Below, piece after piece: positions 36,384 through 44,876 of a stretch of DNA of 64,000 nt. Made by a program: the position numbers and the translations under genes. This DNA is from Knoellia koreensis. GTDB lineage: Bacteria; Actinomycetota; Actinomycetes; Actinomycetales; Dermatophilaceae. The notes under the pieces were generated by a model. It was not told the DNA's origin. It worked only from the letters and a program-made list of their open reading frames with translations, and ran no database searches. The DNA lies in contig NZ_JABEPQ010000003.1 in NCBI RefSeq assembly GCF_013041615.1, forward strand, positions 1-64,000, written 5' to 3'. Every line of letters starts with the position of its first letter. Within the stretch, counting starts at the first letter, position 1.

Positions 36384-36886
36384 GACATCACGCACGAGCA
36401 TCACCGGTGCCCAGCGGACGTGGCCCGGCTGTGGCTCGGCTCCGCGGCCGAGTTGACTCGCCATGGGCTTCGTAAGGGTTGCGGTCGGCTCGACCTTCTC
36501 GGCGCGTGTCTGCACCCAGCCGCCGCTATCCACAACACCGCATCGCCGGCGGCCAGCGGCTCGGCGGCTGCCACCGCGGATGTCGAGCGGCTGGCCAGTC
36601 CCCGTCACGACCGGATTCTGAGGCGTACCAGCCGACCATCAGCGCCCTTCGTCTGGCCCTGCTCATGTATCAGGGCTCCGCTCACGGAAGGCCCGTGGGG
36701 GGCCCTGGGTGAGAAGCACGGACACGGGGCTCAGCCGCTGTCCAGGCTGCCCGCCCCAAGGGCCGGCAGAAGTTGTCGCTTGGAGTGAGCACGAAGACAC
36801 CGCTTGACGCCTTATGGGGATAGACGACAACGCCAGACGTCGTCACCGCACCAAGGAGCCAACGCCGGCAACGAAAGGACCAGCTC
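36384..36886. other. 503-bp region without a supported gene
   Basis: Several short frames are open, but none has a recognisable domain or a good ribosome-binding site, and their text is Arg/Pro/Ala-rich. It separates the TetR gene from the integrase module. If the integrase module is a small separate element, its left attachment site would be here; no copy of the tRNA-Thr 3' end was found in it. Confidence 0.5.
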
Positions 36887-37099
36887 GTGATACCGACCGC
36901 ACACACGCGAGACATCCACGAGTTCGCGGCCACAGCGATCAACCGACTCATCGGTCTTCCGGAGAGCGCGCTTGACCGGTGGGCGCAACCGCCTGTCCCA
37001 CCGCGAGCACGGCCGATCGACCACGCACAGGGTTCGGAGGGCGAGCTCGTGACCGCCGACGTGCTGTACCAAGCAGCAGCCTGGGAACGTCATGGCTGA
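36887..37099 (+). CDS. Small hypothetical protein upstream of excisionase
   Basis: 70 residues from a GTG with AAAGGA about eight bases upstream. The first half is helical (IHEFAATAINRLIGLPESALDRWAQ); the rest is Pro/Arg-rich. No family recognised. Its end overlaps the start of the HTH gene by eight bases, giving a three-gene operon with the integrase. Confidence 0.5.
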   Translation: MIPTAHTRDIHEFAATAINRLIGLPESALDRWAQPPVPPRARPIDHAQGSEGELVTADVLYQAAAWERHG

Positions 37100-37349
37100 G
37101 ACCCCGAACATCGTGGCGCAGGCCCCGGACCCTGCCTACCGACCGTTGCCGCCTGACGGTTGCGTCCTGACCACGGCAGAGACAGCTATGGTTTTGCGCA
37201 TGCCGGAGAAGACGCTGGAGTGGTGGCGCCGCGAGCGGCGCGGACCAATCCCCATGCGCATCGGCCGGCACGTTCGGTACCGCAGCGAGGACGTCAGGAC
37301 TTGGCTGGCTCAACAGGCTGAGGCCGGTGAGGGCTGGATGGCTTCCTGA
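37092..37349 (+). CDS. Excisionase-like HTH_17 (MerR-type) DNA-binding protein
   Basis: 85 residues. VLTTAETAMVLRMPEKTLEWWRRERRG is the winged-helix recognition unit, and PIPMRIGRHVRYRSEDVRTWL is the classic wing and final helix of excisionase/HTH_17 proteins. Its TGA shares one base with the integrase ATG (TGATG). In such elements this protein directs excision and may control the integrase gene. Confidence 0.85.
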   Translation: MAETPNIVAQAPDPAYRPLPPDGCVLTTAETAMVLRMPEKTLEWWRRERRGPIPMRIGRHVRYRSEDVRTWLAQQAEAGEGWMAS

Positions 37350-38638
37350 TGGCGCGGCCCCGCATCCCGATCGGTGGGCACGGCGAGGTCTGGACGTCAC
37401 CGTCACCCGTTGGTTGGCGCGCCCGGACGCAGACCCGTGATCGGGACGGCCGGCTCCGCATCGTATCTCGTCAGGCCAAGACGAAGGGCGCCGCCAAACG
37501 CGCCCTGGAGCGGGCCCTCGAGGACCGCGCCGACCCGTCAATCGCTGGTGTTACGCCCACCATGACGTTGGGACAGCTCGGCAACTTCTGGCTCCGTCAC
37601 CGCGAGACTCACGGAAAGGTCCGTTCGGGCGAGCCCCTCCAGCCTCAATCGTTGGCGGCTTACCGCACCGAAGTCGAGGTCGTCACCAAGGCGCTCGGCG
37701 GTGTGAGGGTCTGCGAGGTGACTGTCGCTCTGCTCGACTCTGCTTTGGGGACCATCGGCAAGGGCGAGCCCTACGGACATCTCGAACCTCATCTGGACCG
37801 TCACGGAGACCCTAAGTGGCGCTCCACAGGCCAGATGCGTGCTGTCCTGAAGGGGATGCTCGATCTGGCGGTTCGGTATGGAGCGCTGGAGGCCAACCCG
37901 ATGGCCTCCGTGGCGCGCACCGCGCGACGTCGGAAGAAGGATGTGGACCACCTGACCGTCGAGCAGGCAATCCACCTGCGTCACCTCGTCCGTCCGGAGG
38001 TGCAGCGGGTCCCCGGCAAGCGCGGCCCAAACCGAGACCTGATGGACGTCATTGACTTCCTCCTGGGCACCGGGTGCCGCGACGGCGAGGCATTGGGTGT
38101 CCGTTGGCGCGATCTCATCGACCTGGGCGGCGATCACCCGATGGCGCACGTGTGTGGCACGCTCGTTGAGCCCCGCAAGGGCTACGTGGAGAAGCTCTTC
38201 CGCCAAGACCTCACCAAGTCGGGCGACGACCGCACCCTGCTCCTCCCCGACCACGTGGCCAAGATGCTGCAGGAACGGCGCAAGGCCTCCCAGTGGCGAA
38301 GCCTCGATGACCCCGTCTTCGCGTCCCGGACTGGGAACTGGCTCAACCCTTCGAACATTCGCACTCGGCTTCGGAACGCCACTCTCGGCGCGGAGGAGTT
38401 CGGGCTGCCCTCGGACGAGGGACTCTCCCCACATGACCTTCGGCGGACCGTCGGCACCCTCATCGCGCACGAGGTCAGCCTGGATGCGGCCCGGGATCAG
38501 TTGGGCCACTCGGACGGCTCCACGACCTACCAGCACTACGTGGGCAAGCGACCGATCAGTCCCGACGTTCGCGCGACGCTCGACGTCTTCTTCGGCGGCC
38601 TTCCCGACGCGGTGCCGCCAATCGCACACGAAGCCTGA
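37349..38638 (+). CDS. int: Tyrosine-type site-specific integrase
   Basis: 429 residues. N-terminal arm-binding and SAM-like core-binding domains (RETHGKVRSGEPLQPQSLAAY), then the catalytic domain: Arg in LGTGCRDGEALGVRW, HDLRR and GHSDGSTTYQHY, which give His-x-x-Arg, the second His and the nucleophilic Tyr. It would insert or excise the element at a tRNA gene. It points at tRNA-Thr, 145 bases away, the usual layout for integration at a tRNA 3' end. Confidence 0.94.
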   Translation: MARPRIPIGGHGEVWTSPSPVGWRARTQTRDRDGRLRIVSRQAKTKGAAKRALERALEDRADPSIAGVTPTMTLGQLGNFWLRHRETHGKVRSGEPLQPQSLAAYRTEVEVVTKALGGVRVCEVTVALLDSALGTIGKGEPYGHLEPHLDRHGDPKWRSTGQMRAVLKGMLDLAVRYGALEANPMASVARTARRRKKDVDHLTVEQAIHLRHLVRPEVQRVPGKRGPNRDLMDVIDFLLGTGCRDGEALGVRWRDLIDLGGDHPMAHVCGTLVEPRKGYVEKLFRQDLTKSGDDRTLLLPDHVAKMLQERRKASQWRSLDDPVFASRTGNWLNPSNIRTRLRNATLGAEEFGLPSDEGLSPHDLRRTVGTLIAHEVSLDAARDQLGHSDGSTTYQHYVGKRPISPDVRATLDVFFGGLPDAVPPIAHEA

Positions 38639-38736
38639 GTAGGCGCTCCTGCACGACTCTCGCAGCCTGGCTGCGGGGGTTTCGCGTCCATTCACGTACC
38701 TAAGATGTACATCAACCGCAGATGGCCCCAAACGCG

Positions 38737-38777
38737 AACCAGCCCCTGCCAGCGTTTGTGCTGGTCAGGGGCTGGTT
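38737..38777. terminator. Strong hairpin between integrase and tRNA-Thr
   Basis: The arms AACCAGCCCCTGCCAGC and GCTGGTCAGGGGCTGGTT pair throughout except for one bulged T, around a six-base loop. It lies seven bases past the tRNA 3' end and would end tRNA transcription from the right; a short T run on the plus side (GGTTTGT) suggests it also ends integrase transcription. It may equally be part of the attachment site. Confidence 0.7.
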
Positions 38778-38783
38778 TGTCGG

Positions 38784-38857
38784 AGCCGCCTATCGGAATC
38801 GAACCGATGACCTATTCATTACGAGTGAATCGCTCTGGCCGACTGAGCTAAGGCGGC
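38784..38857 (-). tRNA. tRNA-Thr (anticodon CGT)
   Basis: Read on the minus strand: acceptor GCCGCCT pairs with AGGCGGC, D-arm TAGCTCAGTCGGCCAGAGC, anticodon stem ATTCA/TGAAT with loop CTCGTAA, so anticodon CGT, and T-arm GGTTCGATTCC. Discriminator base U; CCA is not encoded. 74 nt. Marks the junction between accessory DNA to the left and core-type genes to the right. Confidence 0.95.
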
Positions 38858-38881
38858 ATGTGCCCGAGGGCACGGACGACG

Positions 38882-38911
38882 AGTATACGGATGGGTCCGC
38901 GGATTGCCGAA
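38882..38911 (-). promoter_or_regulatory. Promoter of tRNA-Thr
   Basis: On the minus strand TTCGGC, an 18-bp spacer and TATACT, with the -10 about 25 bases before the tRNA. A good -10 and moderate -35; assigned by inspection. Confidence 0.55.
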
Positions 38912-38981
38912 ACGGGCAGGGCCGGCGCCGGCGCCGGGACTCCAGGCGTCGCACGCCCACGGCATACCCACGGGTCGCGAC

Positions 38982-40520
38982 TCAGCAGTCGAGCTTCTTC
39001 GGTGGCGCCTTGCCCTCGGTGTAGTAGTCGTTGACCGCGTTGTCGACGCACGAGTTCGAGCGACCGTATGCCGTGTGCCCGTCACCGTCGAAGCTGATCA
39101 GCCGCCCGTTCGACAGCTGGTCGGCGAGCCGCACCGAGTTCTCGTAGGGCGTGGCGGGGTCGCGGGTCGTGCCGATGACGACGATCGGCCCGCTGCCGGG
39201 CGCGCTGACCTTGTGCGGCTTGACGTCCGACTTCACCGGCCACTGCGCACACACCGCACCACCCCACGCCATGAACGCACCCCACGTCGGCGCCTTCTGC
39301 GCAAACGCCTTCGCCCGCTCCTCGTAGGTCGAGGCGTCCGGCGAGTCGGGGTTGTCGAGGCAGGAGATCGCGAAGAACGCCTCGAGCAGGTTGCTCGTGT
39401 ACTTGCCGTCCGGGTCACGCGACGCGTAGGCGTCGGCGAGGCCCATGAGGTCGGTGCCGTCGCCCTGCTTCACCTTGGCGATGGCGTCGGTGAGGGTCGA
39501 CCACTGCCCCTGGTCGTACATCGCCTGGGCCACACCGGTCGAGGCCCACGCCTCGGTGAGCTCCTTGACCCGGGCGTCACCGCTCACCGGCACCGGCTTG
39601 GCGTCGAGGTCCTTGAACATCTGCCGCATTCCGGCCATCACGGCGTCGACCGAGTTGCCCAGCGGGCAGTTGCCGCCGTCGACGCAGTCGGCGGCCCAGG
39701 CGCGCGTGGCCCGCTCGAACCCCTCGGCCTGGCCGAGCGCGTTCTCCTCGGGCGTGGTGTCCGGCGGCAGCACACCGTCGAGGACGAACCGCCCGACGAG
39801 CTTCGGGAACAGGTCGGCGTAGATCGCACCGAGGTAGGTGCCGTAGGACTTGCCGAGGTAGTTGAGCTTCGCGTCGCCGAGGGCCGAGCGCAGGATGTCC
39901 ATGTCCTTGGCCGCGTCGATGGTCGAGATGTTGGCTGCCAGGTCGCCGCTGAGCTGCACGCAGCCGTCGCCGAGCTTCTTGCCCTCGGCGAGGAAGCCCT
40001 GCGCCTCCGCGGCGTCGTCGGGCGTCTGCTCGCTGCCGAGGAACTCGTCCATGCCGGCGTCCGACAGGCAATCCACCGGGTCGGACCGGCCCACGCCGCG
40101 CGGGTCGAACCCGACGATGTCGAACCGCTGCCGCACCGGCTTGCCCACGATGAAGTCCGCGGCCCGCGCGTAGTCCACACCGGACCCGCCCGGACCACCC
40201 GGGTTGACGACGATCGAGCCCTCTCGCTCGTTCGGCCTGGTGGCCCGCATCCGCAGCACCGAGATCTTGACCGTCTCGCCGTCCGGCTTCGAGTAGTCAA
40301 GCGGCACAGTGAGATCGGCACACTGACCGACCCCGCAGCCCTTCCACGACAGTTCCTGGGAGTAGAACTTCGCCAGCGCCTCCGACCCCGGCGGCGGTGT
40401 GCGCTTGATCGTGATGCTGGGCTCGGGCGCCTTGTTGGGGTCGCCCTCGAGCACCGAGCACCCCGACAGCCCCACGGCCAGCGCCACCGCGCCCGCCACC
40501 ACCGCCCACGATTTGCGCAT
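38982..40520 (-). CDS. TAP-like alpha/beta hydrolase lipoprotein
   Basis: 512 residues. A lipoprotein signal peptide ends LSGC with Cys21 as the lipid site, so it is anchored outside the membrane. The alpha/beta hydrolase core has VNPGGPGGSG (oxyanion region), GFDPRGVGRS and the nucleophile in GKSYGT (Ser near 224). The C-terminal TAP-like domain holds GTTRDPATPYE (Asp) and GDGHTAYG (His). Members are tripeptidyl or prolyl aminopeptidases, or related esterases. Single gene, minus strand, adjoining holB. Confidence 0.9.
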   Translation of the reverse strand: MRKSWAVVAGAVALAVGLSGCSVLEGDPNKAPEPSITIKRTPPPGSEALAKFYSQELSWKGCGVGQCADLTVPLDYSKPDGETVKISVLRMRATRPNEREGSIVVNPGGPGGSGVDYARAADFIVGKPVRQRFDIVGFDPRGVGRSDPVDCLSDAGMDEFLGSEQTPDDAAEAQGFLAEGKKLGDGCVQLSGDLAANISTIDAAKDMDILRSALGDAKLNYLGKSYGTYLGAIYADLFPKLVGRFVLDGVLPPDTTPEENALGQAEGFERATRAWAADCVDGGNCPLGNSVDAVMAGMRQMFKDLDAKPVPVSGDARVKELTEAWASTGVAQAMYDQGQWSTLTDAIAKVKQGDGTDLMGLADAYASRDPDGKYTSNLLEAFFAISCLDNPDSPDASTYEERAKAFAQKAPTWGAFMAWGGAVCAQWPVKSDVKPHKVSAPGSGPIVVIGTTRDPATPYENSVRLADQLSNGRLISFDGDGHTAYGRSNSCVDNAVNDYYTEGKAPPKKLDC

Positions 40521-40541
40521 GGCTCGACGCTACAGGGCGGT

Positions 40542-41681
40542 TCAGTGAGGGACGCGCAGCGATATCGCCATGGCCTCGAGCGCGAGCAGCGGCGCGACGT
40601 TGAGGCCGATCCGCTCGCGGGCGGTGCCGATCGCGTCCATCGCCGAGAGCAGCTGCTCGGGCCGCATCGACCGGGCGAGCGCCTGTACCGCCGACAGGTT
40701 GTCCTGGTTGACCAGGCCGAGGCTGGCCCCGCTGTGCAGCACCAGCGCATCTCGGTAGATCGACAGCAGGTCGACCAGCGAGCGGTCGAGCACGTCACGG
40801 GAGTGCCGGGTCGCGCGCGCCTTCTGCTCGCGCTCGAGCGCGGCGAGCTGGCTGCGGATGTGCGGTGGCTGGGTGCGCGCCGACGGGTCGACGCCGAGCA
40901 CCTCCATCAGCTTGGTCTTCTCCGCGGCGTCACGCTCGGTGGCCGCGGCCGACGACTCCTCGTCGGCGATCGACACCAGGTCGGCGGCGGCACCGATGGC
41001 GTCGCCGACGCCGTGGATGCGGCCCGCCAGCCCGACCACGTCGCGCCGGCGGATCCGCGCCCCCTCGTCCCGCGCCAGCCGACGCGCGAGGCCGACGTGG
41101 CTCTGTGCCGCCCGCGCGGCATACATGGCCATCGGCATCTCGATGCCGTCGCGCCGGTGGAGCAGCTCGGCGACGGCTTCCGCGGGGGGCGTGCGCAGCC
41201 GCACGTGGCGCGAGCGCGAGCGCAAGGTGATGACGACGTCCTCGACCGACGGGGCGCACAGCACCCAGACGGTGCGGGCGACGGGCTCCTCGATCGCCTT
41301 GAGCAGGGCGTCGGCCGCGCGCTCGGTGAGGCGGTCGGCGTCCTCGACGATGATGACCCGCCACGGCCCGACCGAGGGACGCAGCGCCGACATCTGCGCG
41401 AGCTCACGCGCCTGCTCGACCTTGATCGACAGGCCCTCGGTGGCGATGACGTCGACGTCGGCGTGGCTGCCGTCGAGGGCGGTGCGGCACTCACGGCACT
41501 CACCACAGCCGTGCTGCGGGCACTCGAGGGCCGCCGCGAACGCCCGCGCCGCCACCGAACGGCCCGACCCGGGCGGCCCGGTGAACAGCCACGCGTGCGT
41601 CATCGCACCGGGCACGGTCACCGCCCGCTGCAGGGTCGCGACCGCGGGCTCCTGCCCGATGACGTCGCGCCAGACCGTCAC
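40542..41681 (-). CDS. holB: DNA polymerase III delta-prime subunit
   Basis: 379 residues. The AAA+ clamp-loader subunit: GPPGSGRSVAARAF is the degenerate P-loop, CPQHGCGECRECR is the zinc-binding Cys cluster, VEDADRLTERAADALLKAIEEP is the Walker-B-like DEAD region, and the SRC equivalent is SRSRH. The GTG start overlaps the tmk stop as GTGA, which fixes the start; the frame is open 85 codons further. tmk-holB order is widespread in bacteria. Confidence 0.93.
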   Translation of the reverse strand: MTVWRDVIGQEPAVATLQRAVTVPGAMTHAWLFTGPPGSGRSVAARAFAAALECPQHGCGECRECRTALDGSHADVDVIATEGLSIKVEQARELAQMSALRPSVGPWRVIIVEDADRLTERAADALLKAIEEPVARTVWVLCAPSVEDVVITLRSRSRHVRLRTPPAEAVAELLHRRDGIEMPMAMYAARAAQSHVGLARRLARDEGARIRRRDVVGLAGRIHGVGDAIGAAADLVSIADEESSAAATERDAAEKTKLMEVLGVDPSARTQPPHIRSQLAALEREQKARATRHSRDVLDRSLVDLLSIYRDALVLHSGASLGLVNQDNLSAVQALARSMRPEQLLSAMDAIGTARERIGLNVAPLLALEAMAISLRVPH

Positions 41682-42295
41682 GACAGCACCCCCATCACCC
41701 GCAGCCGCTCGACCACCCGGTCGTGGATCTGGTCGGGTGCCAGCGCGCCGTCGACGACGAGGTAGCGCTCCGGGCTGCCCTGCGCCATGGCGAGGTAGTG
41801 GGCGCGGATGGCCTCGTGGAAGTCGTCCTGCTCGGCCTCGAGCCGGTCGTGGACCGCACCGCGTCGCCGGCGTCCCTCGGCCGCGGTCACGTCGACGACG
41901 ACGGTCAGGTCGGGCACGAGGTCGTCGACGGCCCACATGTTGAGGTCGTGGATCTCGCGGGCGCCGAGGTCGCGGCCGGCGCCCTGGTAGGCGACGGCGG
42001 AGTCGGTGTATCTGTCGGTGATCACGACGTCACCGGCCGCGAGCGCCGGCCCGATCACCTGCTCGACGTGGTGGGCCTTGTCGGCGGCGAAGAGCAGCGC
42101 CTCGGCGCGCGGTGCGACGTGGTCGCCGTGGAGCACGAGGTCGCGGATCTGCTGGCCGAGCGGGGTGCCGCCGGGCTGGCGCGTGAGGAGGACCGTGCGG
42201 CCCGACTTCTCGAGCGCGTCGCGCAGCAGCCCCACCTGGGTGGACTTGCCGGCACCGTCGCCGCCCTCGAAGGCGATGAAGAGTCCGTCGGTCAC
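41678..42295 (-). CDS. tmk: Thymidylate kinase
   Basis: 205 residues. P-loop FEGGDGAGKST, the DR of VITDRYTDS and the lid region AAEGRRRRGAV are intact. Makes dTDP from dTMP. Translationally coupled to holB; the two lie with topA in one core region, separated by about 17 kb of other genes. Confidence 0.95.
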   Translation of the reverse strand: MTDGLFIAFEGGDGAGKSTQVGLLRDALEKSGRTVLLTRQPGGTPLGQQIRDLVLHGDHVAPRAEALLFAADKAHHVEQVIGPALAAGDVVITDRYTDSAVAYQGAGRDLGAREIHDLNMWAVDDLVPDLTVVVDVTAAEGRRRRGAVHDRLEAEQDDFHEAIRAHYLAMAQGSPERYLVVDGALAPDQIHDRVVERLRVMGVLS

Positions 42296-42336
42296 GTCGC
42301 GAGCCTAGGCCAGCGCCGTGACAGCCCACAGCGGGC

Positions 42337-42373
42337 GGTATGCCGCGTGGCCGGGCCGGCCACGCGGCATACC
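42337..42373. repeat. 37-bp palindrome of the GGTATGCCGCGTGG family
   Basis: The arms GGTATGCCGCGTGGCC and GGCCACGCGGCATACC are perfectly complementary (16 bp) around GGGCC. It lies after the stop of the surface-protein gene and before tmk, so it could end transcription from the right; no T run follows. One of eight arm copies in the right part of the window. Confidence 0.85.
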
Positions 42374-42396
42374 GTCCGCGCTGGTGTGGTCGTGCG

Positions 42397-43281
42397 TCAG
42401 CGGGTGACGCGGCGGCGGGCGACGTGGGCCGCCGCACCGAGGACGAGCAGGCCGGCCGCGAGGGCCGCCATCGGGCCGTTGTCGGAACCGGTGTTGGCCA
42501 GGACGGGCGTGGTGGAAGCCGGCGGCGCGGTGGCGGTGCCGGGGGCGACGGCCGCAGGCAGGACCGTGAACTCGGCGAACCCGAACGCGGTCGGGAACTC
42601 GTCGGTGTTGCTGCCGTCGAGGACGTCGAGGCTCCCGACACCACACAGGACGAAGGCGGCGGCCTTGCCGGGCTCGACCCCCGTGCGCGGCACGGTGCCC
42701 GTGTAGCGGACGGTGCCATCGGCGGCCGGGGTGACGGTCTCGGCCAGGAACGGCTCGTCAGCGTCCTCGGTGCCGGCGGCCACGACCGCGACCTCGGTGC
42801 CGGCGGGGCACTGGCCGGTGATGGTGAGCTGCTCGCCCAGACGCACCTTCGACGGCGACACCGTCACGTCGATGATCGGGCTGTCGAAGGTGATGACGTA
42901 GATGTCCGTGGACGCGCTGCCCGTGGGGCGCTGGTCGGCGTAGGCGAAGCAGTCGACGGTCACGGTGGCGTCGCCGTCCCCGGCGTCGGAGATGTCGAGC
43001 TCCGCCGACCAGGTGCCGTCGGCCGCGACGTCAACGGCGTCCGTGGCCACCACGTCGCCGCCCTGCTTCACCGTGACGGTGGCGGAGGAGTCGGCCCTGA
43101 CCGGGCAGGTGCCCGACGCCATGAGCGGGTCCTCGGAGAAGACCACGCCCTCGTCGGCCGGGTCGGACTCGACGGTGATCGTGGCCCCGTCGGCTGCCTG
43201 GGCAGCTCCCGCGGTGAACAGGATCCCTCCCAGCGCGACGACGGCAGCAGCGGCGCCGAGGCGCAGGCGGAATGACGGCAT
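42397..43281 (-). CDS. Secreted surface protein with LAxTG sortase signal
   Basis: 294 residues. A signal peptide ends near TAGAAQA (about residue 29). Two immunoglobulin-like beta domains follow (ATITVESDPADEGVVF... and IIDVTVSPSKVRLGEQLTITG), with paired Cys residues. A Pro/Thr/Ala linker leads to LANTG (261-265), a hydrophobic helix and RRRVTR. LAxTG rather than LPxTG is the motif read by class E sortases of high-GC actinobacteria, so it is likely wall-anchored. The ligand is unknown. Transcribed towards tmk with the 37-bp palindrome between. Confidence 0.82.
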   Translation of the reverse strand: MPSFRLRLGAAAAVVALGGILFTAGAAQAADGATITVESDPADEGVVFSEDPLMASGTCPVRADSSATVTVKQGGDVVATDAVDVAADGTWSAELDISDAGDGDATVTVDCFAYADQRPTGSASTDIYVITFDSPIIDVTVSPSKVRLGEQLTITGQCPAGTEVAVVAAGTEDADEPFLAETVTPAADGTVRYTGTVPRTGVEPGKAAAFVLCGVGSLDVLDGSNTDEFPTAFGFAEFTVLPAAVAPGTATAPPASTTPVLANTGSDNGPMAALAAGLLVLGAAAHVARRRVTR

Positions 43282-43399
43282 GGAGACCTCGCAAGTGTGT
43301 GGTGGACCCTTCGAGGCCGAAGACTAGGGGGACAAAAGGTTCCGCGGGGGCGAATCACGCGACGGTTGTGGACGAGGTCTGCGGTTGTGCCCGAAGGGA

Positions 43400-44362
43400 C
43401 TACGCGCGGCAGGAGTCGCTGGTCAGCGGCTCGAGGGTGGCGCGGGTCTGGTCGGTGGGAAAGGCGAACGGGACCGCGGTGGACGTGTAGCGCGCGGGGA
43501 CGGTGACGGCGCGGCGGGCGCCGACCGCGTCGGACAAGGCGTGGCCGAACCGGGCCAGTCCCACTGGGCCGAGGTCGTCGCCGCGCCGCACCCTCGGGCC
43601 GGCGTCCCATGCGACCCGCTGGATCGTCACGGGGTCGTCGAGGGCGGCGGCCACCTGTCCGAGCACCTGCTCGGCGTGGTCGCTGCGCGAGGGGTCGGCC
43701 GCTGGGTCCGGTACCCACCGGCCGTCGACCAGCTGCTCGGGGTGACGCGAGCGGACCCACGCCAGGGCTTCGCGGCCGTCGAGGCGCTGCTCCCCGGGCG
43801 TCGGCAGGTCCAGCCTGGCCCTGCCGTCGCGCAGCGGGCGGTCGATGCGGATCGTGACGCCGCCGACCGCATCGACCGCCGACACCAGGGCATCCATGTC
43901 GGCGACGACCACGTGGTCGACCCCGATCCCGAGGTCCTGGCACAGGGAGTCGACCATCGCCTGCGGGCCGTCCTGCAGGGCGAGGCCCAGCCGGTGGGGG
44001 CGGTTGCGTTCGGTGCCGACATAGAGGTCGCGCGGCACGGAGTAGAGGGTGGTGCGGCCGCGCCCGTCCTTGCGCAGCAGCAGGACCAGGTCGGCGCGCT
44101 CCCCCTTGCTCTGGGCGCGGTCGGCATACAGGTCCTTGCTGGAGGTGGAGAGCCGGTCGCGGGAGTCGGAGCCGAGGACCAGCCACGTCGTCCCGCCGTC
44201 GGAGCCAGGCGTGCGGACCGCGACCTGAGGCATGCGCCCGACCACGACCGCTGCGTCCACCGCCCCGGCCACGACGACCAGCGCCACCACGCCGAGCGCG
44301 GTGAGGGTGGCGCGTCGGGCGCGCGAGTGGGCGCGCGGCTGGGCACGCGGGCGGCGGGGCAT
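43400..44362 (-). CDS. LytR-CpsA-Psr (LCP) family protein
   Basis: 320 residues. A basic N-terminus (RRPRAQPRAHSRARRA) and one membrane helix (ALGVVALVVVAGAVDAAVV) anchor an extracytoplasmic LCP domain: WLVLGSDSRDR, ADLVLLLRKDGRGRTTLYSVPRDLYV and REALAWVRSRH with the conserved Asp and Arg residues. LCP enzymes attach teichoic acids, arabinogalactan or capsule to peptidoglycan. The ATG opens MPRRPRAQPR; it is divergent from the SRPBCC-ArsR pair with about 100 bp between. Confidence 0.88.
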   Translation of the reverse strand: MPRRPRAQPRAHSRARRATLTALGVVALVVVAGAVDAAVVVGRMPQVAVRTPGSDGGTTWLVLGSDSRDRLSTSSKDLYADRAQSKGERADLVLLLRKDGRGRTTLYSVPRDLYVGTERNRPHRLGLALQDGPQAMVDSLCQDLGIGVDHVVVADMDALVSAVDAVGGVTIRIDRPLRDGRARLDLPTPGEQRLDGREALAWVRSRHPEQLVDGRWVPDPAADPSRSDHAEQVLGQVAAALDDPVTIQRVAWDAGPRVRRGDDLGPVGLARFGHALSDAVGARRAVTVPARYTSTAVPFAFPTDQTRATLEPLTSDSCRA

Positions 44363-44409
44363 GGGTGAGAGTGTGGCGCAGGTGGCGAGCGCAGGTGGCG
44401 TCTTCGCAC

Positions 44410-44427
44410 TGCAACCGAAAGGTTGCA
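44410..44427. promoter_or_regulatory. Operator 1, TGCAACC-N4-GGTTGCA
   Basis: Perfect 18-bp inverted repeat with spacer GAAA, upstream of the SRPBCC-ArsR operon. An identical-arm copy lies 33 bp further on, three helical turns. Confidence 0.75.
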
Positions 44428-44442
44428 TTCTTGCGGGCACTC

Positions 44443-44460
44443 TGCAACCATCTGGTTGCA
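44443..44460. promoter_or_regulatory. Operator 2, overlapping the start codon
   Basis: TGCAACC-ATCT-GGTTGCA; the final A is the first base of the SRPBCC ATG. A bound dimer here would block both initiation of transcription and any leader, and the message is probably leaderless or nearly so. Confidence 0.75.
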
Positions 44461-44876
44461 TGGAGAACATCGAACGCAGCGTCGACATCAAGGCCACCCC
44501 GACCGCCGTGTGGGCGATCATCAGCGAGCCGGGCTGGTGGGTGAACAAGGGCGAGGAGCTGCGCCCGCACCGCATCGAACCCACCGACCACGGCACCGTT
44601 CGCGTCCACGACGACGAGACGGGCACCTTCGAGATCGAGGTGGTCGAGCAGGACGAGCCGAGGTATGCCGCGTACCGCTGGCACCCGACGTCATCCGACG
44701 ACCCGGCGACCCTCACCGAGTTCTGGCTCGAGCCCCATGACGGCGGCGTCACCCTGCGGGTGGTCGAGTCCGACTTCGCCGACCTGCCCGCGGACAAGCT
44801 CGCCGACTTCCTGCGCAACAACTCCCACGGCTGGGAGCAGGAGCTCGGGCTGGCCAAGGCCCGGGCCGAGTCGTGA
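44460..44876 (+). CDS. SRPBCC (Aha1/START-like) domain protein
   Basis: 138 residues. MENIERSVDIKATPTAVWAIIS is the standard opening strand and helix of the family, followed by the hydrophobic-cavity fold and a C-terminal helix (LADFLRNNSHGWEQELGLAKA). Such proteins bind hydrophobic ligands and are often paired with ArsR repressors in actinobacteria. The ATG sits on the second operator and has no ribosome-binding site before it. It overlaps the ArsR gene by four bases (GTGA). Confidence 0.85.
   Translation: MENIERSVDIKATPTAVWAIISEPGWWVNKGEELRPHRIEPTDHGTVRVHDDETGTFEIEVVEQDEPRYAAYRWHPTSSDDPATLTEFWLEPHDGGVTLRVVESDFADLPADKLADFLRNNSHGWEQELGLAKARAES

Noticed and set aside
36420-36788. A 122-codon frame in the gap after the TetR gene
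   Set aside because: No domain, no clear ribosome-binding site, and Pro/Arg/Ala-rich content; kept as an unannotated region.
36384-36886. Left attachment site copying the tRNA-Thr 3' end
   Set aside because: Searched by eye for the T-arm and acceptor sequences; none found in this gap.
38904-41765. A 953-codon rightward frame opposite the TAP hydrolase and holB
   Set aside because: It spans two well-identified genes on the other strand and is a typical GC-rich antisense frame.
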